The notes: a model not told the origin generated them from the letters alone. A DNA stretch of 64,000 nucleotides from Winogradskya consettensis (GCF_018332715.1 NZ_BOQP01000052.1:62001-126000), one strand, 5' to 3'; shown: positions 51,585 to 61,321, numbered from the stretch's first letter. Numbers and translations are program-made.

Positions 51585-53948
51585 GTGACCACGACCGTCC
51601 CCGGCGTCCCCGCCGCACGCAGCGGATCGGCCGTCCCCGGACCGTCTGCCGGGCCGTCCGTCGGGGCCGCTGATCTTCTGCATCGACTGCGGGCCGGACG
51701 CCCTTCCCGCGACGAATCACCGGTCACGCATGTCGAGCGCGTCGCGGCCAGGACCGGGCGAACGGCACCCTGGCCCGAGTGGGTGCCCGCCGCCCTGCGG
51801 GAGGCTTACGGCTTCGAGCCCTGGGAGCATCAGGCCACAGCTGCCGCGTACGCCCACAGCGGTCAACACGTAGTCGTCGCCACGGGGACGGCGTCCGGCA
51901 AGTCCCTCGCGTACCAGATGCCCGCCTTGAGCAGACTGCTGAGCGATCCCCGCGCGACCGTGCTGTACCTCTCCCCCACCAAGGCGCTCGCCGCCGACCA
52001 GCTACGAGCCGTCGCCCGCCTGGACCTCGACGGCGTCCGGCCGGCCACATACGACGGTGACACCCAGCGCGAGGAGCGCGAGTGGATCCGCGAGCACTCA
52101 CGCTTCGTGCTCACCAACCCCGACATGCTGCATCACGCCCTCCTGCCGGGCCACGCCAAATGGGCCGTCTTCCTGCGCCGCCTCTCGTACGTCGTGATCG
52201 ACGAGTGCCACACCTACCGAGGCGTCTTCGGCTCGCACGTCTCCCACGTCCTGCGCCGCCTGCGCCGCCTGGCCGCCCAGTACGGCGGTAACCCGACCTT
52301 CGTGCTGGCCTCGGCCACCTCGGGCGACCCTGCCGGAGCGGCGTCCCGGCTGACCGGCCTGCCCGTGACCGCGGTGACCGACGACGCATCGCCGCGCGGG
52401 GCGGTGACGTTCGCCCTGTGGGAGCCCCCGCTGGTCCCCCACGAAGATCCCGACCTGCCCCCGACCCGCCGGTCGGCACTGAGTGAAACGGCGGACCTGC
52501 TGACCGACGCGGTGGTGTCGGGCACCCGCACGCTCGCCTTCGTCCGCTCCCGCCGGGGCGCCGAGGTCGTCGCGTCCATGACCCATCGCTCACTCGACGA
52601 GGCCGTCCCGGGCCTGGGCAAACGCGTCGCGGCATACCGGGCCGGCTACCTGCGGGAGGACCGCCGCGCCATCGAACGGGCCCTGCTCTCGGGCGAGCTG
52701 CTGGCCCTCGCGTCCACGAACGCCCTCGAACTCGGCGTCGACCTCGTCGGGCTGGACGCCGTACTCATCTGCGGCTACCCCGGCACCCGCGCCTCCCTGT
52801 GGCAGCAGGCGGGCCGCGCAGGCCGGGCCGGCGGCGAGGCCCTCGCCGTCCTGATAGCCCGGGACGACCCCTTGGACACCTACCTCGTCCACCATCCCGA
52901 GGCACTCTTCGGCCGTCCCGTCGAGGCAACGGTCTTCGACCCCACCAACCCGTACGTCCTCGGCCCGCAGCTCTGCTCCGCGGCGTCCGAGGCTCCCCTG
53001 CGCCCCGCCGACCTCGACCTCTTCGGCGGCGAACCCGCCCGCCTCGCAGTCGAGGCCCTGACCGCCTCCGGAGCCCTGCGCAAACGCCCGTCCGGCTGGT
53101 ACTGGACCCACCAGGGCCGTCCCGACGTCGACCTGCGCGGCACCGGCGGCGGCCCCATCGCCGTGGTCGAGCGGTCAACGGGCCGCCTGCTGGGCACGGT
53201 CGACGAGGGCTCCTCACACGTCATGCTCCACACCGGCGCGGTCTACCTGCACCAGGGCGTCACCTACGTGGTCGACGACCTCGACCTGGACGACGCCGTG
53301 GCCCTGGTCCACCCCGCCAACCCCGACTGGTCCACCCACGCCCGCGACGTCACCGACCTGTCCGTGGTCGCGATCAGGGACCGTGTCGACGCCGGCCCGG
53401 TCAGCCTCTTCGTCGGCGACGTCGACGTCACCAACCAGGTCGTCTCCTACCAACGCCGCCGCATAGCCACCGGCGAGATCATCGACACCCGCCCTCTCAA
53501 CCTCCCCACCCGCCAACTCCGCACGGTCGCCGTCTGGTTCACCATCACCCCGGACGCCCTGCTCAAAGCAGGCGTCGAACCCCCGGACATCCCCGGCGCC
53601 CTCCACGCCGCGGAACACGCCGCCATCGGCCTCCTCCCCCTCATGGCCACCTGCGACCGCTGGGACATCGGCGGCCTCTCCACCGCCAACCACCAGGACA
53701 CCGAAAGCCCCACCGTCTTCGTCTACGACGGCCACCCCGGCGGCGCCGGCTTCGCAGAACGCGCCTACGCCACAGCCACAGCCTGGCTGAGCGCCACCCG
53801 CGAGGCCATCGCCTCCTGCACCTGCGAAACCGGCTGCCCCTCCTGCGTCCAATCCCCCAAATGCGGCAACGGCAACAACCCCCTCGACAAACCCAAAGCA
53901 GTCCACGTCCTGGACACGGTCCTCACCCACCTCCCATCCCGCCCCTGA
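51585..53948 (+). CDS. MrfA/YprA-like superfamily 2 helicase with DUF1998 end
   Basis: 787 residues from the GTG at 51585; earlier starts would overlap bldG. Motif I ATGTASGKS, DECH box VVIDECHTYRG, motif III SATSGDP and the Q/R motif QQAGRAGRAGG. The C-terminal DUF1998 domain carries four Cys in CTCETGCPSCVQSPKC. This is the plan of Bacillus MrfA, a 3'-5' helicase for mitomycin damage repair. Divergent from bldG. Confidence 0.85.
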   Translation: MTTTVPGVPAARSGSAVPGPSAGPSVGAADLLHRLRAGRPSRDESPVTHVERVAARTGRTAPWPEWVPAALREAYGFEPWEHQATAAAYAHSGQHVVVATGTASGKSLAYQMPALSRLLSDPRATVLYLSPTKALAADQLRAVARLDLDGVRPATYDGDTQREEREWIREHSRFVLTNPDMLHHALLPGHAKWAVFLRRLSYVVIDECHTYRGVFGSHVSHVLRRLRRLAAQYGGNPTFVLASATSGDPAGAASRLTGLPVTAVTDDASPRGAVTFALWEPPLVPHEDPDLPPTRRSALSETADLLTDAVVSGTRTLAFVRSRRGAEVVASMTHRSLDEAVPGLGKRVAAYRAGYLREDRRAIERALLSGELLALASTNALELGVDLVGLDAVLICGYPGTRASLWQQAGRAGRAGGEALAVLIARDDPLDTYLVHHPEALFGRPVEATVFDPTNPYVLGPQLCSAASEAPLRPADLDLFGGEPARLAVEALTASGALRKRPSGWYWTHQGRPDVDLRGTGGGPIAVVERSTGRLLGTVDEGSSHVMLHTGAVYLHQGVTYVVDDLDLDDAVALVHPANPDWSTHARDVTDLSVVAIRDRVDAGPVSLFVGDVDVTNQVVSYQRRRIATGEIIDTRPLNLPTRQLRTVAVWFTITPDALLKAGVEPPDIPGALHAAEHAAIGLLPLMATCDRWDIGGLSTANHQDTESPTVFVYDGHPGGAGFAERAYATATAWLSATREAIASCTCETGCPSCVQSPKCGNGNNPLDKPKAVHVLDTVLTHLPSRP

Positions 53949-54753
53949 ACGAGCGGCTCCTGACTGCTGGTCACCGACTGCCCGGCTCATGCCAGATCGC
54001 GGCCTCATAGCAAGCAGGCATTGAGCTGTACGCGCACCGACCCGCTCGTGCAGCCGCCGCGCGGTTCGAGGTCGAGTCGATCCCGTATCCGCGATGATCA
54101 ACTGGCCCGGACAGGACGCACACCAGATTCAGGCGCAGTCCCCAGAACCAGCGCGAATGCGATGCCCAGGAGCCGCATCCGGCCCGCCCGGCCAAATCCG
54201 AGCGTCGCACCGCCGGTCGTGAGCGGCCCCACCCAACCGGCGTCAAGTCGGTCACCCACACGTCGTCATGCCTCAGATCAATGTCCGCCGCGACGACCCG
54301 GACAGCCCGTTTCAGCAGCGGCAAAGCAGCACCAAAGCCACCTGCCCTAGCCGGACTGACCCGGCGGATACGGGAACCCGCCTGGCAGACGGGCGAGCAG
54401 CAATCCCAGTCGGCGCGCCTCCGAAGGAACTCCGAGCAAGGCTTGGCCACGAGACCGTCAGCAACTCGGCGCCGGACAACCGAGATGGGCGACCGACCCC
54501 CCGAAGCCGTCCCAACAAGTCGTCGATTCCAGCCCGAGCCCGGCCCCGCCCCGGCCTCGGCCCCACCCCGAACCCCGCCCCGCAGCTCGCCCCGAACCCC
54601 GGCCCCGCCCCGCCCCGCGCCGCGCCGCAGCTCGGCCCGCCCCGCAGCTCGGCCCCGCCCCGCGCCGCAGCTCGGCCCCGCAGCTCGGCCCCGCCCCGCA
54701 GCTCGGCCCCGGGGCCGGGGCCGAGCGGGGACGGGCACGGGGCGCCGGGCGGG
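53949..54753. repeat. Non-coding, GC-only low-complexity region
   Basis: An 800-bp gap between helicase and tad genes. From about 54530 to 54730 the sequence is an irregular array of CCCCGCAGCTCGGCC-type units, nearly free of A and T. The left part has open frames in several phases without ribosome sites or recognisable products. No gene called. Confidence 0.6.
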
Positions 54754-55152
54754 TCATGAGCCGTAGATCGGGCCCGCCCGGGCATTCGCGGTCGCGGGGA
54801 GGGTCATGCCGGGGAGGGGGCTCACCTCCACTTCGGCCGTGACGAGGATGGTGAAGCCGTCCGTGTGGCAGGCGGTGAGGGCGGCGTTGTTGGCGGTGAC
54901 GATTTCGGCGGCTCGGGTGCAGGCGGGGGCCGGGCCTTCGGCGGCACGCATGGCTCCGGCCAGCGCGCCGAGGTCGGCTGCGGCTCGGGCCTGGTGACGG
55001 GCGACGCGAACTGCGCCGACCGTCGCGCCCGCGGAGCCAGCCATGAGCAATGCCAGCCCGACGGCCAGGACGAAGACCGTTGCCGCCCCGCGGTCGTCGT
55101 CGAATCCGAGACGCCGGCCGGGCTTCTCGACGAGCACCAGAGCATCCGTCAT
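54754..55152 (-). CDS. TadE/TadG-like secreted protein (Rv3654c-like)
   Basis: 132 residues from the ATG at 55152. A charged N-terminus precedes DRGAATVFVLAVGLALLMAGSAGATV, a single membrane segment, then ARHQARAAADLGALAGA, the hallmark of helicase/secretion-neighbourhood TadE-like proteins. Two external Cys may pair. It is the last gene of the tad operon and overlaps the previous gene by four bases. Confidence 0.75.
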   Translation of the reverse strand: MTDALVLVEKPGRRLGFDDDRGAATVFVLAVGLALLMAGSAGATVGAVRVARHQARAAADLGALAGAMRAAEGPAPACTRAAEIVTANNAALTACHTDGFTILVTAEVEVSPLPGMTLPATANARAGPIYGS

Positions 55153-55568
55153 GCGTAGATCACCGGCTCTCGGGCCGCCACGGCCCGTGCCCGCACGGTG
55201 AGCCGCGGCAAGCTTCCGCCGAGCACGGGGATGGGCGCTTCCACGGTGACCGTGACGGAGTTCGCGGGGTCGGCGGCATCCGGGGTGATCGTGATCGTCG
55301 CGCCCGGCGGGGCGATGCCGGCCGCACGGTCCGCTCCGGGGCCCCCTCTGGCCTCGATGATGGCGCCTTCCCTGGCCGCGTCGACGCATCGGCCCCGGGC
55401 TGTCACCGCGCTGATCGCCGTGAGGCCGAAGAGCAGGAGAAGCATGAGCGCCGGCAGCCCACCCGCCAGCTCCACGGTGAACGAGCCCCGATCCTGTCGC
55501 ACGGACACCAGGTCACGACAACGTCCACGCCATCCGCGGCGCGGTACGGGCTGCCGGCGCCCGGTCAC
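55149..55568 (-). CDS. TadE-like pseudopilin
   Basis: 139 residues. A basic N-terminus is followed by DRGSFTVELAGGLPALMLLLLFG, a TadE prepilin motif with Glu at position 5 after the cut and a single membrane helix. An external beta domain follows. It is a minor pilin of the Tad/Flp apparatus. Four-base overlap with both neighbours. Confidence 0.75.
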   Translation of the reverse strand: MTGRRQPVPRRGWRGRCRDLVSVRQDRGSFTVELAGGLPALMLLLLFGLTAISAVTARGRCVDAAREGAIIEARGGPGADRAAGIAPPGATITITPDAADPANSVTVTVEAPIPVLGGSLPRLTVRARAVAAREPVIYA

Positions 55569-55936
55569 TTCAGGGCCTCGAGGATCGTGTCCGTCAGGCG
55601 CTGCTTGATCGCGGAGCTGGTCAGAACCTCGTAGAGGACTATCGCCAGACCGGCCGCGGCGAGTGTCCCCACCGCGTACTCGACCGTGGACATGCCCTCG
55701 TCCTTACGAAATCCGGCGAGCCGCAGCCTGGTCGAGCGCGTGATGACCTGCCGAGACCCAACTGCACGGAAGCCGGCCCAGCACAGGGCGGCGAACCGTA
55801 CGGCCGCAGAGCGCAGGGCCGTAGAACGCAGGGCAATCGAGCGCAGGGCAGCGAGGCCCGAGCCCGGGAAGCAAGGGCCCGGGGCTTGCGGGCCGGGGCG
55901 GGACGGCCCGGGGAGGCCGACGATCAGTTGGTGCAC
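55565..55936 (-). CDS. Flp-like pilin (DUF4244) with long leader
   Basis: The pilin core is KDEGMSTVEYAVGTLAAAG...IKQRLTDTILEALK, with the class III prepilin site after Gly81 and Glu at +5. No start codon lies close to the core. The only supported start is GTG 55936 with GAAGGAG upstream, giving an 81-residue leader built of ALRS-type repeats. Usual leaders in this family are 15-30 residues. The product would be the pilus subunit. Confidence 0.65.
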   Translation of the reverse strand: MHQLIVGLPGPSRPGPQAPGPCFPGSGLAALRSIALRSTALRSAAVRFAALCWAGFRAVGSRQVITRSTRLRLAGFRKDEGMSTVEYAVGTLAAAGLAIVLYEVLTSSAIKQRLTDTILEALK

Positions 55937-55958
55937 GTGGAGCTCCTTCTTCGTGGGG

Positions 55959-56549
55959 TTACAGGACGTCGCCGAGGACTGCGACGAGGACCGGCACGAG
56001 GCCGGCGAGCATGAAGGCCGGGAGGAAGCACAGGCCGAGGGGGATGACGATCAGGACACCGGCGCGACGGGCGGCTGCTTCGGTGGCGATCGCGCGGTCG
56101 GTGCGGAGGTCGTCCGCGAGACGGGTGAGGGCTCCGGCGAGGGCGGCGCCGCTGGCGCTGGTTCGCACGGCTGCCGAGGTGAGGCGTTCGGCTCCTGTCA
56201 GATCCGCGAGGTGGGCCCAGGCTTCGAGCGGCTCGGCGCCGAGCGTCAACGAGCGGGCCACCCGGTCGAGCCGTTCCCCCAGCGGGCCGCCGAGGGCCTG
56301 GGCAACCGCGGTTACCGCACGGTCGATCGGGAGACCGGCGCGGAGCACGGCGGCAAGTAGGTCGGCGCCGATGGGCAGGTCGGCGCTCGCCCGCTCGCGC
56401 CCCGCTCGAACGGCGGCGGGCACCTGACGCCCGAGCAGCCGGTTGGCTCCGTAGGCGACGACGACCGCCGGCACCAGGCCCCACCAGCGCCCGACGAGGT
56501 AGCCCACGGACGCACCACACAGCACCGCCATGAGGACCCTGCGTTTCAC
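55959..56549 (-). CDS. tadC: Tad secretion inner-membrane protein TadC
   Basis: 196 residues from the GTG at 56549 with GGAGGG upstream. T2SSF domain: LPIGADLLAAVLRAGLPIDRAV, a helical cytoplasmic loop, and C-terminal membrane segments (VLIVIPLGLCFLPAFML). Works with TadB as the platform of the pilus assembly machine. Confidence 0.8.
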   Translation of the reverse strand: MKRRVLMAVLCGASVGYLVGRWWGLVPAVVVAYGANRLLGRQVPAAVRAGRERASADLPIGADLLAAVLRAGLPIDRAVTAVAQALGGPLGERLDRVARSLTLGAEPLEAWAHLADLTGAERLTSAAVRTSASGAALAGALTRLADDLRTDRAIATEAAARRAGVLIVIPLGLCFLPAFMLAGLVPVLVAVLGDVL

Positions 56550-56722
56550 CGGGAACCCTCCATGATCAGAGTGGGAACCAGCAGCTCCTGGAACGGGCAT
56601 CGCACCCACTCGGACGTGCGTGCGGCTCGCAGGAGGGCGGCGACGCAGCACGGTTGGAGCGGGACCTGGACCGGGCCGCCCCGGCGTTGGATCGCCTCGG
56701 CACCGCAGCGGAAGGCGGTCAT
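56546..56722 (-). CDS. Small hypothetical protein between tadB and tadC
   Basis: 58 residues filling the 170-bp gap. The ATG overlaps the tadB stop and its stop overlaps the tadC GTG, each by four bases. The protein has three Cys (RCGAEA, QPCCVAALL). No family is recognised. The two overlaps are the only support. Confidence 0.4.
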   Translation of the reverse strand: MTAFRCGAEAIQRRGGPVQVPLQPCCVAALLRAARTSEWVRCPFQELLVPTLIMEGSR

Positions 56723-57423
56723 GCGAACGGGCTCCTGATCAGGTGGTTGGACCACAACAGACCCGCGGTCTGGAGCAGGGCCGCCGCGATCGCACAGATG
56801 GCGCCGGCCGAGGTGTGCAGGAGCACCCGGAGCGGATCAGTCCCGAGGCCGTAGCCGATAGCTAGGCCGCCGAGCGGTAGAACCGCGAGCAGCAGGGCCG
56901 TCATCCGGGTGCCGGCGGCTTCCGCGTTGGCGCGGGCGCGGGCCCGGTCAGCGGTACGGGCGTCGGCCTCGATGCGGTCGACGAGGTCAGCGGTGGGTGC
57001 CCCTGTTTCGCCGGCCAGCCGTCCAGCGGCGGCTGTCAGCTCGCCCAGCCGCCCCCGGATCGGCGCGTGCGACGGTGCGGCGCCCGCACGCAGGTCCGCC
57101 GCGAGCGCGCTCAGAGCGTCGAGGTTCCGGGTGCGCTCGGCAGCGGCGCGCTTACGGGCAATGGAGTGGGCGAACTCCCGAGCGCCCAGGACCGCATAGA
57201 CGAGCCCGAGAGTCGCGGCCACCGGACCGCCGAGCAACAGCCCCAGGAGCGCAGTGCCCGCTCCCGCAACCGCGGTGAGCCTCGTGGGAGACCAGACGGT
57301 GAGGGATATCCGGAACCGGGGTTGCCGGCCGAGGCGGGCCAGCCCGGACGGCGCGGGCAGGATCACGACTCCGGCTGCGAGAGCCAGCAGCGAGGCGGCG
57401 AGAAGCCAGGACAGCCCGTTCAT
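56719..57423 (-). CDS. tadB: Tad secretion inner-membrane protein TadB
   Basis: 234 residues. N-terminal membrane pair, then the T2SSF cytoplasmic helices (LDALSALAADLRAGAAPSHA) and two C-terminal membrane segments. It overlaps cpaF by four bases. Confidence 0.8.
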   Translation of the reverse strand: MNGLSWLLAASLLALAAGVVILPAPSGLARLGRQPRFRISLTVWSPTRLTAVAGAGTALLGLLLGGPVAATLGLVYAVLGAREFAHSIARKRAAAERTRNLDALSALAADLRAGAAPSHAPIRGRLGELTAAAGRLAGETGAPTADLVDRIEADARTADRARARANAEAAGTRMTALLLAVLPLGGLAIGYGLGTDPLRVLLHTSAGAICAIAAALLQTAGLLWSNHLIRSPFA

Positions 57424-58589
57424 CGCTGCGAACCCAGGACGGGTGGCACCGTCATGCCGCGCTCCGACAGCAGGCGGGCAAGCGTGACCGAACCGGGCCC
57501 CGCACCACGCCCACGCTGCCAGGCGGGGACCACGGTGGTGAGACGTTGTTCGCCGGATGGCAGCAGCACGCCGATCGAGTCGAGGACCCGACCGCGTGGA
57601 ATCCGGCGGACCTGCAGGATGACCTGGAGGGCGGCGTTGAGCTGTGCGTGCAGTGCCGCCCGGGGCAGGCCGGAGAGCATCCCCAGCGCCTCGAGCCGAG
57701 CCGGCACGTCAGCCGGCGCGTTCGCGTGCAACGTGCCCGCGCCGCCGTCGTGCCCCGTGTTCAGAGCGGTGAGCAGGTCGGCGACCTCCGCGCCGCGGCA
57801 CTCCCCGATCACCAGCCGGTCGGGGCGCATGCGCAGGGCCTGGCGTACGAGCTCGGTGAGACTGACCGCCCCGGCGCCCTCGGTGTTGGAGGTGCGCGCC
57901 TGCAACGCGACGACGTGAGGGTGCACGGGGCGCAGCTCGGCCGCGTCCTCGACCAGCACGATCCGCTCGCTCGAGGGCACGAGGCCGAGCAGGGTCGCGA
58001 GCAGTGTCGTCTTGCCGGAGCCCGTGCCACCCGTCACGAGGTACGCCAGCCGGCCCGCCACGATCGACGAGAGCACCTCGGCAAGCGCCGGCGGAACGGT
58101 GCCCTGCTCGATCAGATCGTCGAGGGTGAACGGGCGCTGGCGGAACGTCCGCAGCGAGAGATACGGCCCCGTGGTCGCCACGGGTGGGAGCACCGCGTGC
58201 AGCCGTGTGCCGTCGGGGAGACGGGCGTCCGCGTAGGGCAGGCCGTCGTCGAGCCGGCGCCCGCAGGCGGCGGCGAGGCGCTGGGCCAGCCGGCGGACGT
58301 CGTCGGGGCCACCGACGTTGACCGCAGCCCGTTCCAGGCCGCGCCCCCGGTCGACCCAGACCTCCTGGCGGTTGACCAGGACGTCGGTGACCGAGGCGTC
58401 CGCCAGCAGGGGTGTCAACGGACCGGCGCCGACGAGCTGGTCGCGCACCTGGCCGGCCAGGTGCAGCACCGTGGTGTCGCCGAGCACGGCGGCGTCGGCC
58501 TCGTGGCGCACGGCGCTGACAAGAGCCTCCGGCGTCGCCTCGCCGTGCTCCTCGGCGATGTAGCGCCGCACCCTCGCAGCAAGAGTCAT
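57420..58589 (-). CDS. cpaF: Tad/CpaF secretion ATPase
   Basis: 389 residues. Walker A GGTGSGKT (187-194), Asp box RIVLVEDAAELRP, Walker B RPDRLVIGECRGAEV and His box HDGGAGTLHANAP. It drives Flp pilus assembly. Four-base overlaps with ssd and tadB. Confidence 0.9.
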   Translation of the reverse strand: MTLAARVRRYIAEEHGEATPEALVSAVRHEADAAVLGDTTVLHLAGQVRDQLVGAGPLTPLLADASVTDVLVNRQEVWVDRGRGLERAAVNVGGPDDVRRLAQRLAAACGRRLDDGLPYADARLPDGTRLHAVLPPVATTGPYLSLRTFRQRPFTLDDLIEQGTVPPALAEVLSSIVAGRLAYLVTGGTGSGKTTLLATLLGLVPSSERIVLVEDAAELRPVHPHVVALQARTSNTEGAGAVSLTELVRQALRMRPDRLVIGECRGAEVADLLTALNTGHDGGAGTLHANAPADVPARLEALGMLSGLPRAALHAQLNAALQVILQVRRIPRGRVLDSIGVLLPSGEQRLTTVVPAWQRGRGAGPGSVTLARLLSERGMTVPPVLGSQR

Positions 58590-59650
58590 GCCACGGCCTC
58601 GCTCTTCGCGACGAGCAGGCGTGCGATCAGCCGGCCGCAGAGCTCGGCCAGCGGACCGCGCCCGTCCTGGGTGGGGGCGTCACCGCGCTCCAGTCCGTTG
58701 CGCAGTGACTCCTCGGGGCGTAGTGCGCCGGCCAGCGGGAGTCCGAGTGAGCGCGCCACCTCGCGCGGTTTGAGGCGCCCGGGGGCCGGGCCCCGCACCA
58801 CCACCGAGAGGTCGGGGCAGTGCAGGCGCGCCACCGCAGCCACCCGGGCAGCCGCCGCGGCCGCCCGCAACTCGGCCGGGACGACCAGGACTGCCTGGTC
58901 GGCTGCCTGCAGGGCGAGGGTCGCCGCGTCGTCGAGGTGGCGGGGCAGGTCCATCACGGTCACGTCGCGGCGGGCGTGTGCGGCCGCCAGAGCGCCGGCC
59001 ATGACATCGCTCGGGACCGCGGTCAGGCCGTCGCGGGCGAACGAGAGCAGCACCAGGTCGCCTCGCTGGGGCAGGGCGCCGAGCAACGCCGGCGGATCGA
59101 TATGGCCACCGGCCTCGGCGAGAGCCGGCCAGCGCAGGCCGGAGAGCCGCTCCCAGCCGAGCACGAGATCCAGGCCACCGCCGAGCGGGTCGGCATCGAG
59201 CAGCAAGGTGCGCAGGCCGCGGCGGACGGCGGTGACCGCCAGCCCGCCGGCCAGGGTGCTCGCGCCCGCACCGCCCCGGCCGCCGATCACGGCGATGGCC
59301 CGTCCCGCGGCGGGCGGCTGGATCGCGGCGGTGATGCGGTCGACGACCCAGGGCTCCGCCTCGGGCAGCAGGGCGAGGTGCTCGGCGCCCAGGCTCTCGG
59401 CGAAATCCCAGACGTCGTCGTCGATCGGGTTGAGGCCCACGACGAGCACACCGGGGCGGCGGGGCATCCCCGCTCGCAGGCAGCCCGCCGCCTGGTCGGA
59501 GCCGATCAGGATCAGGGGCGCGGACGGGTAGCGGGCGCGGGCCGCGGCAGGGTCGGCGGCCAGGTCGACCTCGGTGCCACCGGCTGCGGCGAGGCGCAGC
59601 AGGTCGTCGAGGAGGTCGGGGTCTTCGGTGATCACGAGCGGTAGAGGCAT
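58586..59650 (-). CDS. CpaE/Ssd-like MinD-family ATPase
   Basis: 354 residues from the ATG at 59650. N-terminal receiver-like domain without clear phosphorylation, then a deviant Walker A (GGRGGAGASTLAGGLA) and LLLDADPLGGGLD. Matches Ssd (septum-site determining) proteins that precede cpaF in actinobacteria. It likely positions the Tad machine or affects septation. Confidence 0.75.
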   Translation of the reverse strand: MPLPLVITEDPDLLDDLLRLAAAGGTEVDLAADPAAARARYPSAPLILIGSDQAAGCLRAGMPRRPGVLVVGLNPIDDDVWDFAESLGAEHLALLPEAEPWVVDRITAAIQPPAAGRAIAVIGGRGGAGASTLAGGLAVTAVRRGLRTLLLDADPLGGGLDLVLGWERLSGLRWPALAEAGGHIDPPALLGALPQRGDLVLLSFARDGLTAVPSDVMAGALAAAHARRDVTVMDLPRHLDDAATLALQAADQAVLVVPAELRAAAAAARVAAVARLHCPDLSVVVRGPAPGRLKPREVARSLGLPLAGALRPEESLRNGLERGDAPTQDGRGPLAELCGRLIARLLVAKSEAVA

Positions 59651-59843
59651 GACGCCACCGTGGCCGGACCGGTGATGATCGTTCAACCGGCCATCGCCGA
59701 GCCTGTGGATAACTCAGCAGCCTGTGGATAACTCGCTCCGGGAGCGTTGATCTGCTACGGGAAGGACCGCAAATGGGACACGCGAGGAGTGGAATCGGTG
59801 GCGATTGGGTATGTTGTCGGCCGACCCGATCAATGGAGTTGGC

Positions 59844-60200
59844 ATGGACTTCCCGATCCGCAGCGCGCAAGGCGACGACGGCACCGCGGTCATGAGCGTG
59901 CTGGGCGAGATCGACTTCTCCAACTCCGACGAGGTCGCCCAGGGCATCCGGGACGCGGTCGCCCAGGATTCCCCGGAGCAGATCCGGATCGATCTGAGCG
60001 ACGCGACGTTCATCGACTCGACCGGGCTCGGCGCGCTGATCGAGGGTTACCGCGCCGCCACCGAGGCCGGCTGCCGGTTCGTGGTGACAAATCCGAGCGA
60101 CAACTTCCGGCGGGTGCTCGCCGTTACCGGGCTGATCGAACTGTTCGGGATGACGGACGACGCCCAAGCCGCGAATCTCAGTCGGGCAACGGGTTCCTGA
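59844..60200 (+). CDS. STAS-domain anti-sigma factor antagonist
   Basis: 118 residues with GGAGTTGGC upstream. STAS fold with FIDSTGLGALIEGYR; S59 is the expected phosphorylation site. Divergent from the tad operon. The partner kinase is not adjacent. An upstream extension of the frame lacks a ribosome site. Confidence 0.8.
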   Translation: MDFPIRSAQGDDGTAVMSVLGEIDFSNSDEVAQGIRDAVAQDSPEQIRIDLSDATFIDSTGLGALIEGYRAATEAGCRFVVTNPSDNFRRVLAVTGLIELFGMTDDAQAANLSRATGS

Positions 60201-60222
60201 CACCAAACCCTGCAGACATGGA

Positions 60223-60285
60223 ACGACCCCCGTCGGGGGTGACGGGGGCCGTCCTGGGATTCGGCTCAGGGGGGGTCGAGCCGAA
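60223..60285 (+). terminator. Two stem-loops after the STAS gene
   Basis: An ACCCCC-GTC-GGGGGT hairpin and a TTCGGCTC/GAGCCGAA 8-bp stem lie 25-85 bases after the STAS stop. No T-run follows. The rest of the 320-bp gap to the HAD gene shows no gene. Confidence 0.5.
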
Positions 60286-60506
60286 TCGGACCCGGTGATC
60301 GCGGGGGGCGCAACCACCGAGAATCCATACCACCGTGAATGCACGAAAACACGGGGTCGAGTTATGGGTAAAGCAGCGGCAGCCGGGTGCAACGTGAATC
60401 CCAGTCGCAACACAAGCATGCCTCAGTACCGCTCAACCGTCGAGTACCCACCGTCACCAGAAATGGCACCACCGCCACCCCGGCAGTATTCCGGGGTGGG
60501 TACGGC

Positions 60507-60512
60507 TACACT
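60507..60512 (+). promoter_or_regulatory. -10 element of the HAD gene
   Basis: TACACT ends eight bases before the GTG at 60521. No ribosome site is present, so the gene may be read from a leaderless mRNA. Confidence 0.5.
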
Positions 60513-60520
60513 TTCGGGCC

Positions 60521-61321
60521 GTGGGCCAGAGCGCCGCATTCTTCGACCTCGACAAGACCGTCATCGCCAAGTCCAGTGCGCTGGCCTTCGGACGGCCGCT
60601 CTATCGTGATGGGCTGATCAGCCGGCGTGACGTCGTCAAATCCGCCTACGCCCAGCTCATGTTCCGGCTGGGTGGCACCGACGAGCAGACCATGGCACGC
60701 ACCCGCGACTACCTCGCCACCCTCTGCAAGGGCTGGAAGGTCGAGCAGGTTCAGCAGATCGTCGGCGAAGCCCTGCAAGAGCTGATCAACCCTTATGTGT
60801 ACGCGGAAGCCGCCGCCCTCATCGCCGAGCACCAGGGCGCCGGGCGCGACGTCGTGCTGGTTTCAGCATCCGGTGACGAGATGGTGCGCCCGATCGGCGC
60901 GCTGCTCGGGGTCACGGACATCATCGCGACGCGGATGGGCATCGTGGAAGGCCGCTACAGCGGTGAGATCGAGTTCTACGCCGCCGGGCCGAGCAAGGTC
61001 ATCGGCGTGCAGGAGCTCGCGGACGAGCGCGGCTACGACCTTGCGGAGTGTTACGCCTACTCCGACTCGAGCAGCGATCTCCCCCTGCTGGAGGCGGTCG
61101 GGCATCCGAGCGCGGTGAATCCGGATCGCGCACTGCGCCGGGTCGCGCTGGAGAACCAGTGGCCGGTGCTGGAGTTCCGGCACCCCATCCCTCTGGGCCG
61201 CCGGCTGCGGGAACGGCCCGCCGTCCCGGTCGCGGCCGCAGCGCTGGGGGTGGGCGTGGGAGTCGCGATCGGCTTCGCGATCTACGGCCGGCACCGCCGC
61301 ACGAAGGCCGCCCTGAGCTGA
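60521..61321 (+). CDS. HAD-IB (SerB-like) hydrolase with C-terminal membrane anchor
   Basis: 266 residues. FFDLDKTVI gives D9 and D11; VLVSASGDE and YSDSSSDLPLLEAVG complete the HAD motifs. A final membrane segment (AVPVAAAALGVGVGVAIGFAI) and basic tail tether it. Family members are phosphatases acting on small phosphate esters. The position next to the Tad locus matches Rv3661 in Mycobacterium. Confidence 0.85.
   Translation: MGQSAAFFDLDKTVIAKSSALAFGRPLYRDGLISRRDVVKSAYAQLMFRLGGTDEQTMARTRDYLATLCKGWKVEQVQQIVGEALQELINPYVYAEAAALIAEHQGAGRDVVLVSASGDEMVRPIGALLGVTDIIATRMGIVEGRYSGEIEFYAAGPSKVIGVQELADERGYDLAECYAYSDSSSDLPLLEAVGHPSAVNPDRALRRVALENQWPVLEFRHPIPLGRRLRERPAVPVAAAALGVGVGVAIGFAIYGRHRRTKAALS

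Noticed and set aside
53971..54738. A - strand frame of 255 codons, part of which looked like a transposase remnant
   Set aside because: Half of it is the low-complexity tract, and I could not identify any catalytic motif or terminal repeats.
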